DNA of 64,000 bases, taken from the NCBI RefSeq assembly GCF_001750725.1, contig NZ_CP017279.1, forward strand, positions 3,472,001 through 3,536,000. Direction: 5' to 3'. Positions 14,246-25,134 of the stretch are shown here, piece by piece; positions within the stretch are counted from its first letter, which is position 1; every line of letters starts with the position of its first letter. The translations under genes and the position numbers were made by a program. Under the pieces are notes generated by a model that saw only the letters and a list, made by a program, of their open reading frames with translations, was not told the DNA's origin and ran no database searches. Source of the DNA: Enterobacter ludwigii (GTDB lineage: Bacteria > Pseudomonadota > Gammaproteobacteria > Enterobacterales > Enterobacteriaceae).

Positions 14246-15274
14246 TTATTGTTGCCGCAGTTGCAAATCCAGCGGCGTCTTACTCGGCTCACCGCCAATC
14301 TCTCGCGCCAGCTTCGGCACCATATAGCCTGAAACCAGCGTTAACAGTTCGCGCATAATCTGCCGGGCCTCATCATCCGTGACCATGAAATGCGCCGCGC
14401 CTTGCACACGATCCAGTACGTGCAGGTAGTAGGGCATCACGCCCGCATCGAATAACGCATTACTGAGCTCCGCCAGAACCCGGGCATTATCATTCACACC
14501 GCGCAGCAACACGCTCTGGTTCAACAGCGTCACACCCGCTTTGCGCAGACGCGCCATCGCCGCACGGAATGCCTCGTCGATTTCATTCGCATGGTTGATA
14601 TGGTTCACCAGCAGAACCTGTAAACGAGACTGCTCAAGGCGAGATACCAGACCGTCCGTAATACGTGCCGGAATAACAATCGGTAAACGGCTGTGGATGC
14701 GCAAACGCTTAATGTGTGGAATGGCTTCAAGCTGGGTCAACAGCCAGTCCAGCTCATGATCTTTTGCCATCAGCGGATCGCCACCTGAAAAAATGATCTC
14801 ATCCAGTTCCGGATGGGCGGCGATATAGTCCAGGGCGACCTGCCAGTTGCGTTTATTACCCTGATTTTCGGCATACGGGAAGTGGCGACGGAAACAATAA
14901 CGGCAGTTTACCGCGCAGCCGCCTTTCACCAGCAGAAGAGCACGGTTGAGATATTTGTGCAGTAAACCCGGTACCACACTGTTCTGCTCTTCCAGAGGAT
15001 CGGTGCTGTATCCTGGCGCCGATATAAACTCTTCCTGCGTAGTAAGCGTTTGTTTTAATAATGGATCGTCAGGGTTTCCTTTCTCCATACGGGCAACAAA
15101 CGCGCGGGGAACACGCAGGGCAAAAAGTCGCTTAGCCTCGCGGCCTGCAAGCAACTCTGGGTGCTGATCGAGGTCTAACAGACGCAGCAATTCATCAGGA
15201 CTGGTGATTACATCGGCAAGTTGCGATAACCAATCTTCTCTGGACGGGGTGTTTAGGGTTACAATATGCGCCAT
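14246..15274 (-). CDS. epmB: EF-P lysine 2,3-aminomutase EpmB
   Basis: A 342-residue radical-SAM enzyme that makes (R)-beta-lysine, which EpmA then attaches to EF-P. The CAVNCRYC motif holds the three cysteines of the 4Fe-4S cluster, and FSGGDPL follows as the SAM-binding segment. Length and sequence match E. coli EpmB. It is divergent from efp with only 40 bases between start codons, so the enzyme and its final target share one control region. Confidence 0.96.
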   Translation of the reverse strand: MAHIVTLNTPSREDWLSQLADVITSPDELLRLLDLDQHPELLAGREAKRLFALRVPRAFVARMEKGNPDDPLLKQTLTTQEEFISAPGYSTDPLEEQNSVVPGLLHKYLNRALLLVKGGCAVNCRYCFRRHFPYAENQGNKRNWQVALDYIAAHPELDEIIFSGGDPLMAKDHELDWLLTQLEAIPHIKRLRIHSRLPIVIPARITDGLVSRLEQSRLQVLLVNHINHANEIDEAFRAAMARLRKAGVTLLNQSVLLRGVNDNARVLAELSNALFDAGVMPYYLHVLDRVQGAAHFMVTDDEARQIMRELLTLVSGYMVPKLAREIGGEPSKTPLDLQLRQQ

Positions 15275-15314
15275 TTTGTGGCTTAGCTACCAGTTAACAA
15301 ATTTAGAGGGCCTT

Positions 15315-15881
15315 ATGGCAACGTACTATAGCAACGATTTTCGTGCTGGTCTTAAAATCATGATGGACGGCGAACCGTACGCGGTTGAAGCCAGCGAATT
15401 CGTTAAACCAGGTAAAGGCCAGGCATTCGCGCGCGTTAAGCTGCGTCGCCTGCTGACCGGTACCCGTGTTGAGAAAACCTTCAAGTCTACTGACTCCGCT
15501 GAAGGCGCTGATGTTGTCGATATGAACCTGACTTACCTGTACAACGACGGTGAGTTCTGGCACTTCATGAACAACGAAACGTTCGAGCAGCTGTCTGCGG
15601 ATGCTAAAGCGATTGGCGATAGCGAAAAATGGCTGCTGGACCAGGCTGAGTGCATCGTGACCCTGTGGAACGGCCAGCCTATCGCTGTTACCCCACCAAA
15701 CTTCGTAGAGCTGGAAATCGTTGAAACCGACCCAGGTCTGAAAGGTGATACCGCAGGTACTGGCGGCAAGCCAGCTACCCTGTCCACCGGTGCAGTGGTT
15801 AAAGTTCCACTGTTTGTACAGACTGGTGAAGTGATCAAAGTAGATACCCGCTCCGGCGAATACGTATCTCGCGTGAAGTAA
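15315..15881 (+). CDS. efp: Translation elongation factor EF-P
   Basis: A 188-residue tRNA-shaped factor that rescues ribosomes stalled at consecutive prolines. Lys34 in the loop KPGKGQA is the residue that receives beta-lysine. Three beta-barrel domains cover the rest. The ATG at 15315 yields the E. coli length; the frame is open further upstream but overlaps epmB's 5' end. Both modifying enzymes (epmB adjacent, epmA at 23957) lie in this window. A terminator follows at 15898. Confidence 0.98.
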   Translation: MATYYSNDFRAGLKIMMDGEPYAVEASEFVKPGKGQAFARVKLRRLLTGTRVEKTFKSTDSAEGADVVDMNLTYLYNDGEFWHFMNNETFEQLSADAKAIGDSEKWLLDQAECIVTLWNGQPIAVTPPNFVELEIVETDPGLKGDTAGTGGKPATLSTGAVVKVPLFVQTGEVIKVDTRSGEYVSRVK

Positions 15882-15897
15882 TTTACGTCAAGACTGA

Positions 15898-15927
15898 AGG
15901 CGCAGCGCCCGCTGCGCCTGTTTTTTG
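15898..15927 (+). terminator. efp terminator
   Basis: AGGCGCAGCG and CGCTGCGCCT form a 10-bp stem with a CC loop, followed by six T residues. Confidence 0.9.
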
Positions 15928-15936
15928 CAGGCAGGG

Positions 15937-16071
15937 ATGATGAACCGTACCGTTAAAATTCTGCTTCTGTTAGCGCTGTCCAGCGCGTTGCTTTCCGGCT
16001 GTAACACCACGCGTGGAATGGGGGAAGATATCCAGGATCTCGGCCATATCATTTCTCACGCGGCCAGTTAA
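15937..16071 (+). CDS. ecnA: Entericidin A lipoprotein (antidote)
   Basis: A 44-residue lipoprotein with a type II signal peptide; the lipobox LSGC puts the modified cysteine at residue 22, followed by NTTRGMGEDIQ. In E. coli and Citrobacter, EcnA is described as the antidote to EcnB bacteriolysis in the entericidin pair. Two ATGs are adjacent (15937 and 15940); AGGG immediately precedes them. It starts just after the efp terminator and precedes ecnB by 108 bases. The CNTTRG segment after the lipobox is shared with ecnB. Confidence 0.9.
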   Translation: MMNRTVKILLLLALSSALLSGCNTTRGMGEDIQDLGHIISHAAS

Positions 16072-16179
16072 CCCCGTCTAATTTTCCTAAAAATGCGTCC
16101 TTTTCCGTCAAACGACGGGATATTGTCTATTCTTAAGTTGCTATACACAAAACAACTTTGGCTATAAAAGGAAGATATT

Positions 16180-16326
16180 ATGGTTAAGAAGACAATTGCA
16201 GCGATCTTTTCAGTCCTGGTACTTTCTTCAGTATTAACAGCCTGTAATACCACGCGTGGCGTTGGTCAGGATATTTCTGAAGGTGGTAGCGCAATCTCTG
16301 GTGCGGCAAGTAAAGCACAGCAGTAA
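16180..16326 (+). CDS. ecnB: Entericidin B lipoprotein (toxin)
   Basis: A 48-residue lipoprotein almost identical to E. coli EcnB, with lipobox LTAC (cysteine 22) and the [12 protein letters not shown] body. In E. coli it is a stationary-phase, sigma-S-dependent membrane lipoprotein that promotes lysis. AAAGGAAG precedes the start at a good distance. It is the partner of ecnA upstream and converges with ecnR, a likely local regulator. Confidence 0.92.
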   Translation: MVKKTIAAIFSVLVLSSVLTACNTTRGVGQDISEGGSAISGAASKAQQ

Positions 16327-16334
16327 TTGAATAA

Positions 16335-16365
16335 ACGGTACGGAACCAGACGGGTTTCGTACCGT
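16335..16365. terminator. Hairpin between ecnB and ecnR
   Basis: ACGGTACGGAA and TTTCGTACCGT form an 11-bp stem with one G-T pair between two convergent stop codons, so it may end both transcripts. Confidence 0.65.
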
Positions 16366-16964
16366 CAGCTTTCTGATTCCTGCAGGGATAAAAACGGTGA
16401 ATAACGCGTATCCATATGCAATTTCATGCGGATATTCCGTTTATAGGTATAGACCGTTTTACCGTTAATACTCAGGTGAGCCGCAATTTTCTGATTGCTG
16501 GCACCCTCCATCCACAACGTCAGCACTTTCTCCTCCTGGCGCGTCAGCAAAGGCGCGGTTACCTTTGGCTTTTCACTGTTCGCGTGCGAAATTAGTGCGT
16601 CTTGGATAACTGTCCCCAGTTGTTCAAGACGGGCATTTTTCAACAGCGATGACCAGACCGGGAATTGCTTCAGCCAGGCGGTCATTTCACTATCCTCACC
16701 CGATTGCAGCAAAATAAAGGGCACTCTTTCGCTGGCGTTCAGCAAAGATGAGAGGGACTGAAAGGGATGTACATCTTGTCTGAACCCATGCAGGTCAGCA
16801 ATAACCAGCGTCGGTTTCCATTGCAGAATGTGCTCTCTGGCGAGGAAAAGATTATTCAGGCCGGTCACAACGACGTTTTCCGGAAATAAACCGGAATGAT
16901 TGAGCCATGCTTCAAACCCGGTGCGGGTGAAGTGACAACGGTCAATCAAAAGAATTTTGAACAT
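16365..16964 (-). CDS. ecnR: LuxR-type regulator of the entericidin locus (EcnR)
   Basis: A 199-residue regulator. The C-terminal LuxR/FixJ helix-turn-helix (about residues 137-195) shows LLTRQEEKVLTLWMEGASNQ and a recognition helix near NGKTVYTYKRNIR. The N-terminal half is receiver-like, but I do not see a clear phosphoacceptor-Asp signature. Position next to ecnAB matches ecnR of Citrobacter and Enterobacter; E. coli K-12 lacks it. It is divergent from sugE, with 262 bases between start codons. Confidence 0.85.
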   Translation of the reverse strand: MFKILLIDRCHFTRTGFEAWLNHSGLFPENVVVTGLNNLFLAREHILQWKPTLVIADLHGFRQDVHPFQSLSSLLNASERVPFILLQSGEDSEMTAWLKQFPVWSSLLKNARLEQLGTVIQDALISHANSEKPKVTAPLLTRQEEKVLTLWMEGASNQKIAAHLSINGKTVYTYKRNIRMKLHMDTRYSPFLSLQESES

Positions 16965-17154
16965 ATTATATTCGCAGTCGGCTAGTGGTTTGGCTTCCTG
17001 CCATCAGAAAGCACATCATCATAGAGAAGTCGGATGAGTGATAAATGCCTGAACTGCGCGGCATACTGCGGCTATTTCTTGCCTTAACATGTTCAGCACA
17101 AAAGGATTGAAAAAAAATCGCACGCTAACCAAAATATGAGGCGTAATCTTTGCC

Positions 17155-17199
17155 TTGCGGGACGACCCGTAAGCGCTTCCTTCATCGGGGACGGCCCCA
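17155..17199 (+). promoter_or_regulatory. Guanidine-II (mini-ykkC) riboswitch
   Basis: Two small hairpins carry the diagnostic ACGR loops: GCGGG-ACGA-CCCGT and GGGG-ACGG-CCCC, separated by about 20 bases. The ribosome site AAGGAG lies 15 bases after the second hairpin and the sugE ATG follows. This class binds guanidinium and turns on export genes. Confidence 0.92.
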
Positions 17200-17226
17200 A
17201 CTTGCATTTAAGTTAAGGAGCCTGAA

Positions 17227-17544
17227 ATGTCCTGGATCATTCTTGTTATTGCTGGCCTGCTCGAAGTTGTATGGGCGATAGGTCTGAAGTACACCCACGG
17301 TTTTACCCGCCTGACACCCAGCGTTATTACCATCACCGCGATGATTGTGAGTATCGTTTTGCTCTCGTGGGCGATGCGTTCTTTACCGGTGGGGACAGCG
17401 TATGCCGTCTGGACGGGAATTGGCGCCGTGGGGGCAGCCATCACGGGGATCCTGCTGTTGGGGGAGTCAGCGAGTCTGGCGCGTATCGCCAGCCTCGCCC
17501 TGATTGTGGCCGGTATTATTGGGTTGAAGCTCAGCACCCATTAA
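17227..17544 (+). CDS. sugE: Guanidinium exporter Gdx (SugE)
   Basis: A 105-residue SMR-family protein with four membrane helices that assembles as an antiparallel dimer and swaps guanidinium for protons. Glu13 in the first helix ([15 protein letters not shown]) is the conserved proton/substrate residue, and the [14 protein letters not shown] motif is intact. The upstream guanidine-II riboswitch supports guanidinium as the substrate. Its TAA overlaps the blc stop by four bases, through the palindrome CATTAATG, so both proteins end in His. Confidence 0.95.
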   Translation: MSWIILVIAGLLEVVWAIGLKYTHGFTRLTPSVITITAMIVSIVLLSWAMRSLPVGTAYAVWTGIGAVGAAITGILLLGESASLARIASLALIVAGIIGLKLSTH

Positions 17545-18071
17545 TGGGGTTGTTCTACCCAGATGAGTTTCGACACATCAAACCCTTGCCGGGTCGCGAC
17601 GTCCAGCATCTGCTGTTTCATCTCAGGTGAAAGGGTTGGGGTGCGAGAGAGGATCCACAGATAGTTGCGATCCGGCCCGCAGACCAGCGCGTGACGGTAC
17701 TCTCTGTCGAGCGCGATCACGTTATATCCGCCATAGAACGGGCCGAAGAAGGAGACTTTGAGCGCGGCCCGTCGCGGGTCGCCGGTAAAGTACGCTTGTC
17801 CAATCGACTGCTGCCACATTTCACGGTCCGGATTATAGCCCCGATTGATAACCTGAATACCGCCGTCATCCATCGGGCTGTAATTTGCTGTGACCTTCTC
17901 TAAACCCCGTTCAAAACGGTGGTCAAGGCGCGCAATTTCATACCATGTTCCAAGAAAACGTTGTGCGTCGAAATTGCTGACAACGGTGACGCCGGGAGGG
18001 GGAGTAGGGGAGCTGCAGGCAACCACTAAAAACGCGGCTGTCACTGCGGCGATAACAGGCAAAATGCGCAT
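17541..18071 (-). CDS. blc: Outer-membrane lipocalin Blc
   Basis: A 176-residue bacterial lipocalin lipoprotein. The lipobox VVAC places the lipidated cysteine at residue 19. The lipocalin signature [18 protein letters not shown] is followed by the barrel strands and the conserved [16 protein letters not shown]. coli Blc binds lysophospholipids and is induced in stationary phase. I chose the ATG at 18071, preceded by AAGGA, over an upstream ATG that would add 29 residues before the signal peptide. ampC lies just upstream on the same strand. Confidence 0.94.
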   Translation of the reverse strand: MRILPVIAAVTAAFLVVACSSPTPPPGVTVVSNFDAQRFLGTWYEIARLDHRFERGLEKVTANYSPMDDGGIQVINRGYNPDREMWQQSIGQAYFTGDPRRAALKVSFFGPFYGGYNVIALDREYRHALVCGPDRNYLWILSRTPTLSPEMKQQMLDVATRQGFDVSKLIWVEQPH

Positions 18072-18136
18072 AGGAGTTTCCTTACTGTTTTTTGTTAAGT
18101 GTAGATGACAGCAAGGAAAATGCGGGAATTTTGCAG

Positions 18137-18163
18137 GCCGGGTGGGCATCAGCATCACCCGGC
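18137..18163 (-). terminator. ampC terminator, REP-like
   Basis: GCCGGGTG and CACCCGGC form a stem just after the ampC stop. There is no long T run, and the sequence resembles REP units elsewhere in the window. Confidence 0.6.
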
Positions 18164-18169
18164 AAGATT

Positions 18170-19447
<1,278 letters not shown>

Positions 19448-20323
19448 ATGACACGCAGCTATTTACCGCTTAATTCGCTTCGTGCCTTCGAAGCCGCTGC
19501 AAGGCACCTCAGTTTTACTAATGCTGCCATTGAGCTGAATGTCACCCATTCAGCCATCAGTCAGCACGTTAAGACGCTGGAACAGCATCTGAACTGTCAG
19601 CTGTTTGTCCGGGTTTCGCGCGGATTGATGCTGACGACAGAGGGCGAGAATCTGCTGCCGGTGCTGAACGATTCGTTTGATCGTATCGCCGGCATGCTGG
19701 ATCGCTTTGCCAGTCATCGCGCGCTGGAGAAGCTTAAAATTGGCGTGGTGGGGACTTTTGCGACCGGGGTGTTGTTCGCGCAGCTGGATGATTTCCGTCG
19801 CCGCTATCCGCATATCGATCTGCATCTTTCGACCCATAATAACCGAGTCGATCCGGCCGCCGAAGGGCTTGATTACACGATCCGCTACGGTGGAGGGGCG
19901 TGGCATGGCACTGAAGCGACGTTTCTGTGTTCTGCGCCGCTGGCTCCGCTGTGCACGCCTGAAATTGCCGTCGGGCTACAAGCACCGGCGGACATACTAA
20001 AATTTACGCTGCTGCGCTCCTACCGACGCGACGAATGGTCGGCGTGGATGCAGGCCGCGGGCGAACTCCCGCCGTCACCAACGCATCGGGTGATGGTGTT
20101 TGATTCATCCGTTACCATGCTGGAAGCCGCGCAGGCCGGCGTGGGAATTGCTATCGCGCCTGTGAGTATGTTCACTCATCTGCTGAACAGCGAACGTATC
20201 ATTCAGCCGTTTGCGACACAGATTGAGCTGGGCAGTTACTGGTTAACCCGATTGCAGTCACGGACAGAAACCCCTGCAATGCGTGAGTTTGCACAGTGGC
20301 TGGTGGGGAAAATGCAGAAATGA
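19448..20323 (+). CDS. ampR: LysR-type regulator AmpR
   Basis: A 291-residue LysR regulator that senses muropeptides and controls ampC. The N-terminal winged helix-turn-helix spans about residues 5-64, with AAIELNVTHSAISQHVKTLE. The effector domain keeps Gly102, Asp135 and Tyr264, positions where substitutions are known to give constitutive or altered AmpC levels. So the regulator looks wild type and ampC should be inducible. It is divergent from ampC and converges with frdD. Confidence 0.95.
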   Translation: MTRSYLPLNSLRAFEAAARHLSFTNAAIELNVTHSAISQHVKTLEQHLNCQLFVRVSRGLMLTTEGENLLPVLNDSFDRIAGMLDRFASHRALEKLKIGVVGTFATGVLFAQLDDFRRRYPHIDLHLSTHNNRVDPAAEGLDYTIRYGGGAWHGTEATFLCSAPLAPLCTPEIAVGLQAPADILKFTLLRSYRRDEWSAWMQAAGELPPSPTHRVMVFDSSVTMLEAAQAGVGIAIAPVSMFTHLLNSERIIQPFATQIELGSYWLTRLQSRTETPAMREFAQWLVGKMQK

Positions 20324-20347
20324 CAGGCCCGCCGGGATGCGGGCCTG
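20324..20347. terminator. Hairpin between ampR and frdD
   Basis: CAGGCCCGC and GCGGGCCTG form a 9-bp stem between two convergent stop codons. There is no strong T run on either strand, so it may act weakly in both directions. Confidence 0.65.
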
Positions 20348-20352
20348 ATGTA

Positions 20353-20712
20353 TCAGATAGTAACCACGGCAATCAGCGTAACCACCGTCAGGATGGTTGC
20401 CAGACCGTAGAACACCCATTTCCCGCTCGGGACATGGATTTTCAGGTCATGCATCGCGTGGTGAATACGGTGCAGGCCACACCACAGCGGCAGGACGATC
20501 ATCAGGAAGATGAACACACGGCCAATAAAGCTGCTGGCAAAGGCCAGTACTCGCTCGTAACCCAGCGCATCGCCCGGAAACAGCCCCAGTGGCAGCATAA
20601 TACCGACCAGCAGGATGATGACCGGCGCGATGATGGCGCTCCACATCCCCCCTGCGCCAAACAGTCCCCAGAAGACCGGCTCGTCAGAACGTTTTGGATT
20701 TGGATTAATCAC
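20353..20712 (-). CDS. frdD: Fumarate reductase membrane anchor FrdD
   Basis: A 119-residue inner-membrane subunit with three hydrophobic helices. With FrdC it anchors FrdAB and binds menaquinol. I chose the GTG at 20712: AGGAG lies eight bases upstream, the N-terminus then reads [15 protein letters not shown], and E. coli frdD also starts with GTG. It is the last gene of frdABCD, 10 bases after frdC. Confidence 0.96.
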   Translation of the reverse strand: MINPNPKRSDEPVFWGLFGAGGMWSAIIAPVIILLVGIMLPLGLFPGDALGYERVLAFASSFIGRVFIFLMIVLPLWCGLHRIHHAMHDLKIHVPSGKWVFYGLATILTVVTLIAVVTI

Positions 20713-20722
20713 AGTAGTCTCC

Positions 20723-21118
20723 TTACCAGAACAGTGCGACAAACAGAATGACCACAGTGACGAGGGTCGTCACTCCCCATAGCCCTTTAATGACAGGCTC
20801 TGGCCCCATTTTCTCGTCTTTAATGATGATGTTCGCCGCTTTTGGCGCCAGTTCAAACCAGGTTTTGGTATGAAGCAGCGCTGCCGCGAGCACAATCAGG
20901 TTCAGGATCACGATGATGGGGTTTTGCAGGAAGCCGACAAAGCTGGCCCAGGTTTCAGGGCCATGTTTGAGGGCATAAACGCCGTACATCAGCTCCAGGC
21001 TGAACCAGACCGCCGGCACCGCGGTGCCTTCACGCAGCATATAGAAGCGATAAAACGGCAGTTTCTTCCACCAGGTGGACGGCATTGGCCGCACGTAGGC
21101 TTTGCGTTTAGTCGTCAT
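20723..21118 (-). CDS. frdC: Fumarate reductase membrane anchor FrdC
   Basis: A 131-residue inner-membrane subunit with three helices and an N-terminal cytoplasmic segment [14 protein letters not shown] that contacts FrdB. Glu29 (LREG), implicated in menaquinol binding in E. coli, is present. It lies 10 bases after frdB and 10 bases before frdD. Confidence 0.96.
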   Translation of the reverse strand: MTTKRKAYVRPMPSTWWKKLPFYRFYMLREGTAVPAVWFSLELMYGVYALKHGPETWASFVGFLQNPIIVILNLIVLAAALLHTKTWFELAPKAANIIIKDEKMGPEPVIKGLWGVTTLVTVVILFVALFW

Positions 21119-21128
21119 TATGCACTCC

Positions 21129-21863
21129 TTAGCGTGGTTTCAGGGTGGCGATAAGAAAGTCTTTCGAGCTTTCCACTTTACCCTGCTGAATAGCGGCGGC
21201 CGGGTCGACGTGCTTCGGACAGACTTCGGAGCAGTAGCCCACAAAAGTACAGCTCCAGACGCCGTTCTGGCTGTTAAGCTGCGCCATACGTTCTTTTTTA
21301 CCGTGGTCGCGGCTGTCCTCGTTATAGCGGTGCGCCAGGGTAATGGCCGCCGGGCCAATAAACTCTGGATTCAGGCCAAACTGTGGACACGCGGCGTAGC
21401 ACAGACCACAGTTGATGCAGCCGGAGAACTGATGGTATTTCGCCATCTGAGCTGGCGTCTGGGTGTTCGTCCCCTGATCCGGCGTACGTGGATTGCCGAT
21501 GATGTACGGCTTAATCGCTTCCAGACTTTCGATAAAGTGGGTCATATCGACCACCAGATCGCGTTCAATCGGGAAGTTACCCAACGCTTCTACTTTGATG
21601 CCTTTGGTGTATTCACGCAGGAAAGTTTTACAGGCCAGTTTCGGCACCTTGTTGACCATCATGCCGCAGGAGCCGCAGATTGCCATACGGCACGACCAGC
21701 GGTAGCTCAGGTCCGGCGCAAGGTTATCTTTGATATAGCCGAGCGCATCCAGCAGAGAGGTTTGCTCGTCATAAGGGACTTCATAGAATGCGCTGTGCGG
21801 TGCGGTGTCCACTTCCGGATTGTAGCGCACCACTTCGATTTTCAGTTTCTGCATCTCAGCCAT
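21129..21863 (-). CDS. frdB: Fumarate reductase iron-sulfur subunit FrdB
   Basis: A 244-residue iron-sulfur protein that carries electrons from menaquinol to FrdA. All three clusters are visible: a 2Fe-2S site (CRMAICGSC with a later CK), a 4Fe-4S site ([12 protein letters not shown]) and a 3Fe-4S site ([14 protein letters not shown]). The ATG at 21863 gives the E. coli N-terminus MAEM; it overlaps the frdA stop by eight bases, so frdA and frdB are translationally coupled. Confidence 0.97.
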   Translation of the reverse strand: MAEMQKLKIEVVRYNPEVDTAPHSAFYEVPYDEQTSLLDALGYIKDNLAPDLSYRWSCRMAICGSCGMMVNKVPKLACKTFLREYTKGIKVEALGNFPIERDLVVDMTHFIESLEAIKPYIIGNPRTPDQGTNTQTPAQMAKYHQFSGCINCGLCYAACPQFGLNPEFIGPAAITLAHRYNEDSRDHGKKERMAQLNSQNGVWSCTFVGYCSEVCPKHVDPAAAIQQGKVESSKDFLIATLKPR

Positions 21864-23646
21864 TCGCCTTCTCCTTCTTCTCGGCGGCTTCTGCTTCTGC
21901 GCCATACACGCGTTTAGCCGGTGGCAACGTCGTGATTTTCACGTCGCTGTAGTCCAGACGGGTGGTGCCATCCGCATCGCGCCAGGCGAGAGTGTGTTTC
22001 AGGAAATTGACGTCATCACGTTCGGTGCAGCCTTCATCAAGACGCTGATGCGCGCCGCGTGACTCTTTACGTGCCAGCGCAGAGTGCGCCATACATTCCG
22101 CCACGTTCAGGCCGTGACCCAACTCGATGGTATAGAGCAGGTCTGTGTTGAACACGCTGGAGGTATCGGTAATGCGCACGCGCTTGAAGCGCTCCTGCAG
22201 CTCTGCCAGCTTATCCACGGTTTTTTGCATCAGTTCAGGGGTACGGTAGATACCGCAGCCTTCTTCCATCGACAGGCCCATCTCGTCGCGGATTTTCGAC
22301 CAGTTTTCATTTCCTTCCTGGTTCACCAGGCTCTTCAGCCGTTTTTCGACGTCAACGACCTGGGCATCCAGCGCCGCGCTGTTCGCCTCGCCGGCGGTGG
22401 CAGCACGCTCCATCGCGCGTTCGCCCGCCATGCGGCCAAAGACCACCAGCTCCGCCAGTGAGTTTGACCCCAGACGGTTAGCACCGTGCAGGCCGACAGA
22501 GGAGCACTCGCCCACGGCAAACAGCCCTTTAATGCGGGTTTCGCACTGCTGATCGGTTTCGATACCGCCCATGGTGTAGTGGGCCGTTGGACGTACCGGA
22601 ATCGGCTCTTTCACCGGATCGACGCCAACGTAGGCTTTTGCCAGTTCGCAAATGAACGGCAGACGTTCCAGCAGTTTCTTCTCGCCAAGATGACGCAGGT
22701 CGAGGTAGACCACATCGCCGCGTGGCGTGGAGATGGTGTTGCCTTTGCGCCACTCGTGCCAGAAGGCCTGAGATACTTTGTCGCGCGGGCCCAGTTCCAT
22801 GTATTTGTTTTTCGGCTCGCCGAGCGGGGTTTCCGGGCCCATGCCGTAATCCTGCAGATAGCGGTAGCCATTTTTATTGACCAGGATCCCGCCTTCACCA
22901 CGGCAGCCTTCCGTCATCAGAATGCCGGAGCCCGGCAGGCCAGTAGGGTGATACTGCACGAACTCCATATCCCGCAGCGGCACGCCGTGGCTAAGCGCCA
23001 TGCCCATGCCGTCACCGGTGACGATACCGCCGTTGGTGTTGTAGCGGTAAACACGCCCCGCACCGCCGGTAGCCATTACCACTGCGTTGGCGCGGATCTG
23101 GACGAGGGTGCCTTCCATCATGTTCATCGCCACCAGACCGCGCGCCTGACCATCATCAACCAGAATGTCGAGGACGAAATGTTCGTCAAAGCGCTGAATC
23201 TGTGGGAACTGAAGGGAGGTCTGGAACAGGGTGTGCAACATGTGGAAGCCGGTTTTATCGGCGGCGAACCAGGTGCGTTCGATCTTCATCCCGCCGAAGC
23301 GGCGAACGTTGACGCTGCCGTCCGGACGACGGCTCCACGGACATCCCCACTGTTCAAGCTGGGTCATCTCCGTAGGACAATGGTGTACAAAGTAGTCAAC
23401 GACATCCTGCTCGCAAAGCCAGTCGCCCCCTGCAACCGTGTCGTGGAAATGGTATTCGAAGCTGTCATGATCCTGCGCAACGGCGGCGGATCCTCCTTCT
23501 GCGGCAACCGTATGGCTGCGCATCGGATAGACTTTTGAAATCAATGCGATTTTAGCGTTGGGATTAGCTTGTGCTGCAGCAATCGCAGCACGTAATCCAG
23601 CCCCGCCAGCGCCTATAACGGCAAGATCGGCTTGAAAAGTTTGCAC
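21856..23646 (-). CDS. frdA: Fumarate reductase flavoprotein FrdA
   Basis: A 596-residue catalytic subunit that reduces fumarate to succinate in anaerobic respiration. The N-terminal [10 protein letters not shown] is the FAD-binding fold. His45 in [10 protein letters not shown] carries the covalent FAD. Substrate-binding motifs HPTG and the HTMGG-like YTMGGIET segment are present. It is the first gene of frdABCD and is six residues shorter than E. coli FrdA at the C-terminus. An FNR-type promoter lies about 100 bases upstream. Confidence 0.97.
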   Translation of the reverse strand: MQTFQADLAVIGAGGAGLRAAIAAAQANPNAKIALISKVYPMRSHTVAAEGGSAAVAQDHDSFEYHFHDTVAGGDWLCEQDVVDYFVHHCPTEMTQLEQWGCPWSRRPDGSVNVRRFGGMKIERTWFAADKTGFHMLHTLFQTSLQFPQIQRFDEHFVLDILVDDGQARGLVAMNMMEGTLVQIRANAVVMATGGAGRVYRYNTNGGIVTGDGMGMALSHGVPLRDMEFVQYHPTGLPGSGILMTEGCRGEGGILVNKNGYRYLQDYGMGPETPLGEPKNKYMELGPRDKVSQAFWHEWRKGNTISTPRGDVVYLDLRHLGEKKLLERLPFICELAKAYVGVDPVKEPIPVRPTAHYTMGGIETDQQCETRIKGLFAVGECSSVGLHGANRLGSNSLAELVVFGRMAGERAMERAATAGEANSAALDAQVVDVEKRLKSLVNQEGNENWSKIRDEMGLSMEEGCGIYRTPELMQKTVDKLAELQERFKRVRITDTSSVFNTDLLYTIELGHGLNVAECMAHSALARKESRGAHQRLDEGCTERDDVNFLKHTLAWRDADGTTRLDYSDVKITTLPPAKRVYGAEAEAAEKKEKANG

Positions 23647-23956
23647 GACATTCCTCCAGATTTTTGTTATTTCGCAACGCGATAAACTAAAGGTAGTTCA
23701 CCCGTCCAAAAGGACGATTGCGAAAGCGTTTCCACTGCTCCTTTATGGGTAAAGCAGTATAACCGCGTGTATGTCAGGGAAATTTGACGTGTTCGATTTT
23801 TTTGCTGTTCTGTGCGGCGATTTATCGCGGTGAGTAATGAATTTCGTCGCGCAATTGTTCGCCTAAATGAAATGCGCTTTTTTACTGCGCAAAATTTGTC
23901 TCCGTCCCTGGTAACGAGTAGACTTCGTGCCCTTGTCTGAAATCGGAGAAAAACTC
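23647..23956. promoter_or_regulatory. frdA-epmA divergent control region with FNR site
   Basis: This 310-base gene-free region lies between frdA and epmA. At 23784-23797, TTGACGTGTTCGAT is an FNR-like box nearly identical to that of E. coli frdA. On the minus strand a TATACT -10 at 23756-23761 falls where a box centred at -41.5 would place it, which is class II FNR geometry. NarL sites are likely but I did not define them. Confidence 0.8.
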
Positions 23957-24934
23957 ATGAGCGAAACGGCCACCTGGCAGCCGAGCGCATCCATCCCCAA
24001 CCTGCTAAAACGCGCTGCAATTATGGCGGAGATCCGCCGCTTCTTTGCCGACCGCGGCGTCCTTGAGGTGGAAACCCCGTGCATGAGTCAGGCAACGGTA
24101 ACGGATATTCATCTGGTCCCGTTTGAAACCCGTTTTGTTGGTCCTGGCCACTCACAGGGCATGAATTTGTATCTGATGACCAGTCCGGAATACCACATGA
24201 AACGCCTGCTGGCGGCAGGGTGTGGCCCGGTCTATCAGCTGTGCCGCAGTTTCCGTAATGAAGAGATGGGGCGTCACCACAATCCGGAATTCACCATGCT
24301 GGAGTGGTACCGTCCGCATTATGATATGTACCGCCTGATGAACGAGGTGGACGATCTGCTGCAGCAGGTGCTGGAGTGCTCAGAAGCGGAAACGCTCTCT
24401 TATCAGCAGGTTTTCCAGCGTTACCTGGAAATTGATCCGCTCTCTGCGGATAAAGCGCAGCTGCGCGAAGTGGCGGCAAAACTGGATCTGAGCAACGTGG
24501 CAGATACCGAAGAAGACCGCGACACGCTGCTGCAACTGCTCTTCACCTTTGGCGTTGAACCGCAAATTGGCAAAGACCGGCCGACGTTTGTATATCACTT
24601 CCCGGCAAGCCAGGCTTCGCTGGCGCAGATCAGCACCGAAGATCACCGCGTGGCGGAGCGTTTTGAGGTCTATTACAAAGGTATCGAGCTGGCGAACGGC
24701 TTCCACGAACTGACCGACGCACGCGAACAGCAGCAGCGTTTTGAGCAGGATAACCGCAAGCGCGCGGCACGTGGTCTGCCGCAGCAGCCGATTGATACCC
24801 ATCTGCTGGAAGCATTGAAGGCGGGCCTGCCGGACTGCTCCGGCGTGGCGCTGGGCGTTGATCGTCTGGTGATGCTGGCGCTGGGTGCAGAACAGCTGGG
24901 CGAAGTGATCGCGTTTACGGTCGATCGCGCATAA
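23957..24934 (+). CDS. epmA: EF-P beta-lysine ligase EpmA
   Basis: A 325-residue paralog of the lysyl-tRNA synthetase catalytic core without the anticodon-binding domain. It attaches beta-lysine to Lys34 of EF-P. Class II motifs are present: motif 2 around [20 protein letters not shown] and motif 3 around [12 protein letters not shown] near the C-terminus. The ATG at 23957 follows GGAGAA and matches E. coli; the upstream ATG adds ten unconserved residues. It is divergent from frdA and separate from efp and epmB. Confidence 0.96.
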   Translation: MSETATWQPSASIPNLLKRAAIMAEIRRFFADRGVLEVETPCMSQATVTDIHLVPFETRFVGPGHSQGMNLYLMTSPEYHMKRLLAAGCGPVYQLCRSFRNEEMGRHHNPEFTMLEWYRPHYDMYRLMNEVDDLLQQVLECSEAETLSYQQVFQRYLEIDPLSADKAQLREVAAKLDLSNVADTEEDRDTLLQLLFTFGVEPQIGKDRPTFVYHFPASQASLAQISTEDHRVAERFEVYYKGIELANGFHELTDAREQQQRFEQDNRKRAARGLPQQPIDTHLLEALKAGLPDCSGVALGVDRLVMLALGAEQLGEVIAFTVDRA

Positions 24935-24945
24935 CGCATCGCATT

Positions 24946-24972
24946 GCCGGGTAGCGCTGTCGCTTACCCGGC
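24946..24972. repeat. REP-like hairpin after epmA
   Basis: GCCGGGTAGCG and CGCTTACCCGGC form a long stem 11 bases after the epmA stop. This is the same family as the palindromes near 10273, 18137 and 32800. Confidence 0.7.
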
Positions 24973-25134
24973 TCACCTCTGATGTCAATTAACCTTTCCA
25001 TTTCCGCACGACAACATTAAAAACTGCCACATTCTCTGTACGCAGGTCTTTTTCTTAATTTGCCCCTAATAGCCACAATATTAGTCTGGTCTTCTGCTAC
25101 CATCCGCGCAGTTTAACTTCCTTTGGATGGCGCT

